Part shown: positions 58,801 to 64,000 of the stretch, piece after piece
How positions within the stretch are numbered: position 1 is the stretch's first letter
How the letters are laid out: each line of letters begins with the position of its first letter
Source of the DNA: Skeletonema tropicum
Taxonomy: Eukaryota > Bacillariophyta > Thalassiosirophyceae > Thalassiosirales > Thalassiosiraceae
DNA length: 64,000 bases
Reading direction: 5' to 3'
Assembly: GCA_037178625.1 (NCBI GenBank)
Contig: CM074136.1
Coordinates: forward strand, 1,364,001 to 1,428,000
Notes under the pieces: generated by a model
What the model saw: only the letters and a program-made list of their open reading frames with translations
What the model was told of the DNA's origin: nothing
Database searches by the model: none
Position numbers and translations under genes: made by a program

Positions 58801-61173
58801 ATGAAGAACAAGAACGCTCCAAGAGCAACGCCGGACGAATGGGAGCGCCGCCTAGCTTTAATCCTTGACAAGTCGCGGAAGAGTCTGCTTGATATCAATG
58901 CCAACTACGATAGACGCTCGAAGCAAAACATGCTCAGTGGTATGGAGTATCTCCATTGCGGCCCTCATGAACGAAAAGCGATCCAAGCTTTCGCAGGGAG
59001 TACAGCGAGAGTCGACGTTCCTCTGTCACATCCGCTCTCCAGATCGACCGATGATGAAGTTTACCGCAGCGTAGGAACCACGAATCAGCAAGTTTGTCGA
59101 TGATAAACTTGTTGTAAAGTCACGCGCAATCGATGCGTTGCGTGATCAAATCTCAGCATTGTCGGATGATATTCGTCAGCTCGCCAAAGACTCTACAAGG
59201 ACAACAAAGGCGTTCTCACATCAAGAGCGTCGGCTGGATCTATTATCCACAGAGTTTGATACACGACAAAGTAATCTCAGTAATATTGAGGCTTCGATCC
59301 TCAAGGAAAAGGATTGGAAGGCGAAGGTTGAATCAGAGCTTGGTATTTTAGTACAATCAACCAGGCAGCAGAGAGGAGAACTTTCCAACAAAGCAGATCG
59401 TACCTCTCTCGATGCAGTTCTTGAAGCTGCAAAGACAGAGACTACCGCGTCCATCTCCTCAGCTGTAGCTCCCCTTCATACTTCAATCAAGAGGGAGATA
59501 AACGCCTTGCGAGAGGGCATGAAGGAGGAAGTGTCAATCAACATCCAGCCCTTTCAAGCAAATTTGATGGAAACTTTAAAAGTTGCCGTTGAGAGGGAGA
59601 CCAAGCACTCGATCGAAAAAGAACTGGAACGTCTTACATGGCTGCATTGAATCCTTCAAAAAAAGCAAGGGCAAAGTTCAAGCCTTCGTCACGAGTGCCG
59701 TCGAGGCAGCCGAGGCCAATCTTCGAGGTGAAATTGAGTCGTCTTTGAAGGACCTAAAACGTCTAAATAAAGATGTTGGATTATTGCGTCGGAGCGTCCG
59801 TGACGATGTGGCTGCCGACTTGACCACGTTGAAGGAAGAAATGGCTCAGATAACAATGAAGCAGTCGGAGTTTATGCCTACGCTGAACTCATCTATCGAG
59901 TCATGCCGGAATGACTTATCCAGCAGCATGGTAGACGGTCTAAGCGACATTATATCAAGGGCTACAAATCGATCTAAAGTAGTCGATGATACGTTTGTCG
60001 CCATCAAATTACAAATTGAAGAGTTACAGGCTCAGCAGCGCGAGGAATCATCGAGACAGACGGAAGATATTGCCAAGCTATTTGAGCGTGTGACTGAATT
60101 GGAAGACAACTTGCTAAAGATATCAAGACAGCGCCATACTCACGATGACAGTATCATCTCCGAAAAGGTGGAGTCGCTTGTAAATTCAAAGATTCAGCGA
60201 TTGGAAGAAAAGATACGGGTGTTGGAGAATAGGCAGTCATCCTTCAACATTAAAGAGTCGGAAGTTTGGCGTGAGTCGTTGCAGCTACTTCAGCAAGAAG
60301 ATTTACTACCTGGATCAATCGACGAAGAAGAGGAGGATAAAGTGAACATCTCCGAAGAACGTAATCGAACCCTGAGTGATGTTGCTAAGAAGGTACTCGC
60401 TGTCGCATCAAAGAGGGGACATGATCCTTCATTGGTGGAGTTGGCCAAGAGAATGCAGTCGGGCAAGATTGCAACGCCGCAACATCATCCTAGGCAGAGT
60501 GTTCGAAAGGAGGTGCAGAATGACTCTCCCGAGACACAAGCGAGTATTTCAACAACAGAAGCATTATCTCTCTGTGGTGTCAGACTGGATGACACCAACG
60601 ACGAACAAGTCGAAACTCCGAGGACAGATGATTCACCTACACCGCAGCCATTACCGAGTAGGTCCACAAAAACTCCTTCTCCGACTCAATCATATCTGGA
60701 CAATGATGTACTCAATAAACCCACTCCAGATGCATGCATAGAAGAAGGAGATCTCTCAAAACCTGTCGTCGAAGAGGTGGACCAACCTCCCTTGTCAATC
60801 AAGAAACAAGAGGACGAATCGAAAGGGCAGTAGTAGTAGTAACAGCAGCAGCAGTATCGAAGGAAGCATTACATCCTACGATGAAATTATCGAATTGAAA
60901 CATCATCATCATCCACAAGTCAACAACATCAAGAGTACTACTACCACCCCTGGTGGCAAAGAAACTGGCTACAATCCAACACGATTATCCAATCCAGAAC
61001 CGTACGAGGGTTGGGATTCATTATTGACTGAGTTGAGAGCTTCTGGATTAATTCTACGAGATGGCAATGATGATGACGAAGAAGAAGAAGGAGGGAATGC
61101 TCCGAAAGAAGAGGAGGAGGATGATAATGAGTCGTCATGTTCGTATGGTAGTGAATCGTTTGAGAGTGAATGA
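58801..61173 (+). CDS. long coiled-coil protein, split by three +1 frame changes
   Basis: Four frames join in order. First 58801-59103 (MKNKNAPRATPDEWERRLAL). Then from 59075 (EPRISKFVDDKLVVKSRAID) to 59650. Then about 59583-60833. Then a final frame with SSSSIEGSITSYDEIIELK to the stop at 61173. Together they give about 770 residues. The middle is heptad-rich coiled coil (IRQLAKDSTRTTKAF, LKDLKRLNKDVGLLRRSV, RLEEKIRVLENRQ). The C-terminal quarter is Pro/Thr/Ser-rich, ending acidic (DDDEEEEGG, SYGSESFESE). It is probably a structural or cytoskeletal protein; the family is not recognised. Each junction moves the frame by +1. Small introns, indel errors or pseudogenisation are the main explanations; for the first junction a short intron ending at 59074 is possible. 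Confidence 0.6.
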
Positions 61174-61345
61174 GATCATGATGTATGTATAATAAATATA
61201 TTATAGCACAACAAATCGTGACAACATGACCGTGCACTTAAAATTCTTATTGCACTATTTCCATTACACGTAGTTGCACGTCATGTGCGTTCTCTCTCTT
61301 ATTCTTTGAACGACCATCAATCAATCAATCTATCTATCCATCTAT

Positions 61346-61867
61346 TTATTGGCCACCCATTCCCCCCATAATACCCTTCATATCCTCCTCCAACTCCTTA
61401 TACTTCTCCCCCACCCTCGCCGTAGCCTTACTCTCCCCATCCCGAATCGCCTCCACGATCATTTCACTCAATTCCTCACAGGCCACACTCTCCAAATACT
61501 CTTCATTAATATTCACGGCCGATGCTTCATATCCGGGTGTAGGATTGGTGGGCAATTGTGGTGGAATGTATTTGACAGTGATTTCGATGTTGCCGTCGGC
61601 GGCGGAGCCCGTGATGGTTTCTTGGGCGAGTTCATCATCGAGTTTTTTCTTCTTTGTGGCGATTTCTTGAGCCTTTTTGAACATGGCGAGTTGATCCATC
61701 ATGCCCGGTTGTTGGGGGGAGTTGGGATCTTTGGGTTTGGAACCGAAGAGATTGAGGGATGTTGTTGTGCTGGAAGTGGTGGTGGTGGTGGATATTCTTG
61801 GGCTGGTGGTGAAGGCTGTGGCCGAGGTGGCTGTTAGGAGGAGAGTGGCGATGCTTGCTGTCTTCAT
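61346..61867 (-). CDS. YbaB/EbfC-family nucleoid-associated protein, probably plastid
   Basis: 173 residues. Residues 1-19 (MKTASIATLLLTATSATAF) form a signal peptide ending in the ATAF|TT site typical of diatom plastid import, followed by a Ser/Thr-rich transit-like stretch to about residue 38. The mature part is a YbaB/EbfC domain: MMDQLAMFKKAQEIATKKKK, then the beta-strand segment GNIEITVKYIPP, then VNINEEYL and CEELSEMIVEAIRDGESKA with the helical end YKELEEDMKGIMG. Bacterial members are about 100-110 residues, dimeric and bind DNA; the plastid form probably helps organise plastid DNA. It is transcribed divergently from the Tic22-like gene, about 300 bp apart. Confidence 0.85.
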   Translation of the reverse strand: MKTASIATLLLTATSATAFTTSPRISTTTTTSSTTTSLNLFGSKPKDPNSPQQPGMMDQLAMFKKAQEIATKKKKLDDELAQETITGSAADGNIEITVKYIPPQLPTNPTPGYEASAVNINEEYLESVACEELSEMIVEAIRDGESKATARVGEKYKELEEDMKGIMGGMGGQ

Positions 61868-62164
61868 GGTTGTTGTTGTTGTCTACTTGTTTCTCTTGAC
61901 GGTGTTGGTGTAAACGTTGTTTCTTTGAGGTTAGTAGTGGTCGGTCGTCGGGCGGCGCAGCGACATGGTGGAGGTCCGTGGGGCTTCCGTGAGGTCTCTT
62001 TCTTCTACGCCACCTGTAAGGGGACAACCTGTAAATCTTTTCCTCAACTAAAATCTCATCATTGGTCTTCTTTGGTGGTCATTCATCGAAATAAAATATT
62101 CAGAGTGGACCCCAATTGAGCTTGACACCTCACCTCTCACCTCTCACCTCGACACTTCGTAACC
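61868..62164. promoter_or_regulatory. divergent promoter region of the two plastid-protein genes
   Basis: 297 bases between the two start codons. T/G-rich near the YbaB start (gttgttgttgt); repeated cacctctcacctctcacctc directly before the other start at 62165. No further motif can be supported. Confidence 0.4.
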
Positions 62165-63217
62165 ATGATGAAGTATTCAACACTATGCGCCGCTGCATTG
62201 GCCATTGCTGGCAGCACTGAAGGCTTTGCGCCCATCTCTTCCTCTTGTCGTACTTCTGCTCAAAGATGTGATGTCATCAACCTGCAACATCCTCAAAGAG
62301 CTCACATCTCATTCAACAATTTACAAATCCAATCGCATGACACATCATCATGTACGTCACTTCAACACACCACCACCACCACCCTCCAAATGTCATCCAA
62401 CAACGAAAACGAAGGACCAGCACCCGTAACCGCCATATTCATCTCCTTCGTCCTTCTCTTCTTCGTCCTCTCGGCATTCGCCCCCGCTACTTCGACTTTG
62501 CCTCCATCCAACCCACCAATCAAGACCTTAATCTCAACGATGCAGTAATTACACGTCAAGATACGGATGGGAATCAAAAGTTGAAGAATTATCAAAGTAA
62601 ATTTGATGCAGTGAGTATGGGGAGGATTCAACAAAAGTTGAGTAATTTGCCAGTGTTTTATATTGTCAGTGGTGATAATGGTGCTATGCAAGAGAATATT
62701 TACTTTTCGTACAATGAAGCCATCCAGGCAAGTGGAGGAGAGGGAAGTACGGTCAAGGTGACAACATTGGATCAAATCTTATACCCACTTATATTAAAAC
62801 GTGGAGAAATGTTTACACCTACCAAAGCTACACCAATTGAAGTCAAGAATGCAATTGCCTCCATGTCTGACAGTGCAACTACTACCTACAAACTCATCCC
62901 ATCAGCAGCAGCACTCACCGATGCAAAAGAAACAGGCACAACCCTCCTCAAAGAGAATGACATTCCCCTCTTCAGCATACAACGACTCGCCTTTGCAGGA
63001 ACCGGAGGACAACCCCAAGTCCCACTATTTCTAGAACGTGCCGATGGTATCACAAGTTATACCCGATTGGGTAAATCAGATGAGGCAGTGGTACGGACCA
63101 CGTCACTTGTTGGATGTGTTGGACAGTATGGAAAGGGGGACAAGGCCGGGTGTAGGACAGTTGGAGTTTTATGGGAATGCGGAGGATGTGATGAAGGCGG
63201 ATGAGATGTCTCGATAG
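62165..63217 (+). CDS. Tic22-like plastid protein, frame broken twice
   Basis: The N-terminus is MMKYSTLCAAALAIAGSTEG then FAP, a signal peptide with a diatom plastid-import site. A hydrophobic stretch follows (TAIFISFVLLFFVLSAFAPA, about residues 97-116). The frame then changes near 62480-62530, and the middle reads KLSNLPVFYIVSGDNGAM, VKVTTLDQILYPL, DIPLFSIQRLAFAG, QVPLFLERAD. This two-lobed pattern of IPVF/PLF strands is Tic22-like. Near 63105 a second change brings the frame back, giving LLDVLDSMERG and LEFYGNAEDVMKADEM to a stop at 63215-63217. Tic22 works at the inner-envelope import machinery. The two shifts cancel, so an intron or base-call errors are plausible. The family call is moderate. 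Confidence 0.5.
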
Positions 63218-63669
63218 GTGGTGCATTATATGTACTGAATGTAAGGAGAATATTATGTTAGTACATCAATACTTCTATCAATAAGATGAGATTGCCATCT
63301 GCCTCTGTTCGTAGAATTCGTGCTTGGACTTCGAAGCTTGGTAGTGCAACACTGCCTTTTAGTACACGGCAACTTGGTCTGTGGGAATGATTGAGTGGAT
63401 GGCTCCCGAAGATATTCCTTTTTTGACAGGATGAAAGGAGTGCGCCGATGTCATTCACTTACCACTTACTATTGCGAAAGAGAGTGTCAATCGGAACAAG
63501 ATACGGAAATTTGCCTACAGTAGATATCTTTATCACTTTGTTCACGCTGTGCATCGGCCCTCTCTTGTTCCGGCTTTGCGGTTTATCATCCGCACAGGAG
63601 TTTTGAACTTCCCAGTGGTAGATGCATTACTCAAACTCATCAATATTATGGTAGGCTAAATTATTAGTA
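63218..63669. other. no gene recognised
   Basis: Downstream of the Tic22-like gene. Short ORFs on both strands, none long or recognisable. Confidence 0.4.
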
Positions 63670-63970
63670 GCGGTGAACAAACTGAGTCCAACGCTTTCTG
63701 GTTCTGCCCAGATCTATTCTGATTATTTGGTGGGCACTCTCCGTATTGTTGAACACTTGCACTTGCCTCTCCGCATCGCATCCCCGTCGAGTTGCCGGCA
63801 TTCAGATATACTCAAAAATATCATCATGTCCCATTGCAAGGCTCTCACATTCAGTACAGTATTTTCTCATGTCTCGGCCCATAAACTCGATCATTTGGTG
63901 TGTGGGAGGAGCTGTCTCTAGGCCTGAACAGTTGAATGAACAGTGTGACTCTCTGGCGCAAAACTAGCAA
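63670..63970 (+). pseudogene. decayed RNase H-like retroelement fragment, related to the satellite unit
   Basis: One frame reads LRIVEHLHLPLRIASPSSC, RHSDILKN and VFSHVSAHKLDHL; another continues PEQLNEQCDSLAQN. SAHKLD...QLNEQCDSLAQ parallels the end of the LINE RNase H at about 48400-48480 (DAHADE...QQLNCRCDLLAK). The minus strand of each satellite unit has the same pieces: SSCRHSDKLK and SRASAHELDHF. It runs to near the window edge, so more may lie beyond. Confidence 0.5.
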
Positions 63971-64000
63971 TTTACGACGTTGATTCGAATGTATGCAGGA

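Overview
The window looks like nuclear DNA of a diatom, probably a centric species. Two genes carry N-terminal leaders that fit diatom plastid import: a signal peptide followed by a Phe at the predicted cleavage site (ATAF|TT in a YbaB/EbfC protein, EGF|AP in a Tic22-like protein). A third gene has a similar leader (VAAF|ST). Coding genes look intron-poor. The reverse transcriptase is of a LINE-like kind. No bacterial operon signals, rRNA or CRISPR are visible. Family names are my own pattern recognition; no database was searched.

Layout. 1-3649: two tandem paralogues of a leucine-rich-repeat (LRR) family, separated by a 377 bp fold-back MITE. The second paralogue is cut off by the next block. 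3617-24666: a 21 kb tandem array of about 2.44 kb units, eight complete and one partial. 25048-27813: a divergent pair, a signal-peptide protein and a third, intact LRR gene. 28736-40614: a segmental duplication (copy A 28736-34229, copy B 35979-40614) in which each copy carries mobile elements the other lacks. A has a 1.98 kb TTAA-flanked fold-back element containing a tRNA-like sequence. B has a palindrome-rich element and a 955 bp LTR element (TRIM) whose primer-binding site is complementary to its own LTR. 41100-41795: an intact gene of a small family, apparently with a replaced N-terminus. 44175-44959: a hAT-like MITE with an 8 bp target duplication. 45627-49991: a 5'-truncated LINE with a 20 bp target duplication. 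50128-56217: a 6.1 kb DNA transposon with 19 bp terminal inverted repeats, a 5 bp target duplication, a 1109-residue DDE transposase and an accessory ORF. 56218-61173: decayed copies of the 41100 family and a long coiled-coil gene split by frameshifts. 61346-63217: divergent YbaB/EbfC and Tic22-like genes. The last few hundred bases hold a decayed RNase H-like piece that resembles part of the satellite unit.

Most of the window is therefore accessory DNA shaped by duplication and at least six kinds of mobile element. Several insertions can be checked against an unoccupied copy of the same site inside the window. The host genes most likely to be functional are the LRR gene at 26056, the genes at 25048, 35758, 41100 and 61346, the duplicated 166-residue ORF, and possibly the frameshifted genes at 58801 and 62165.
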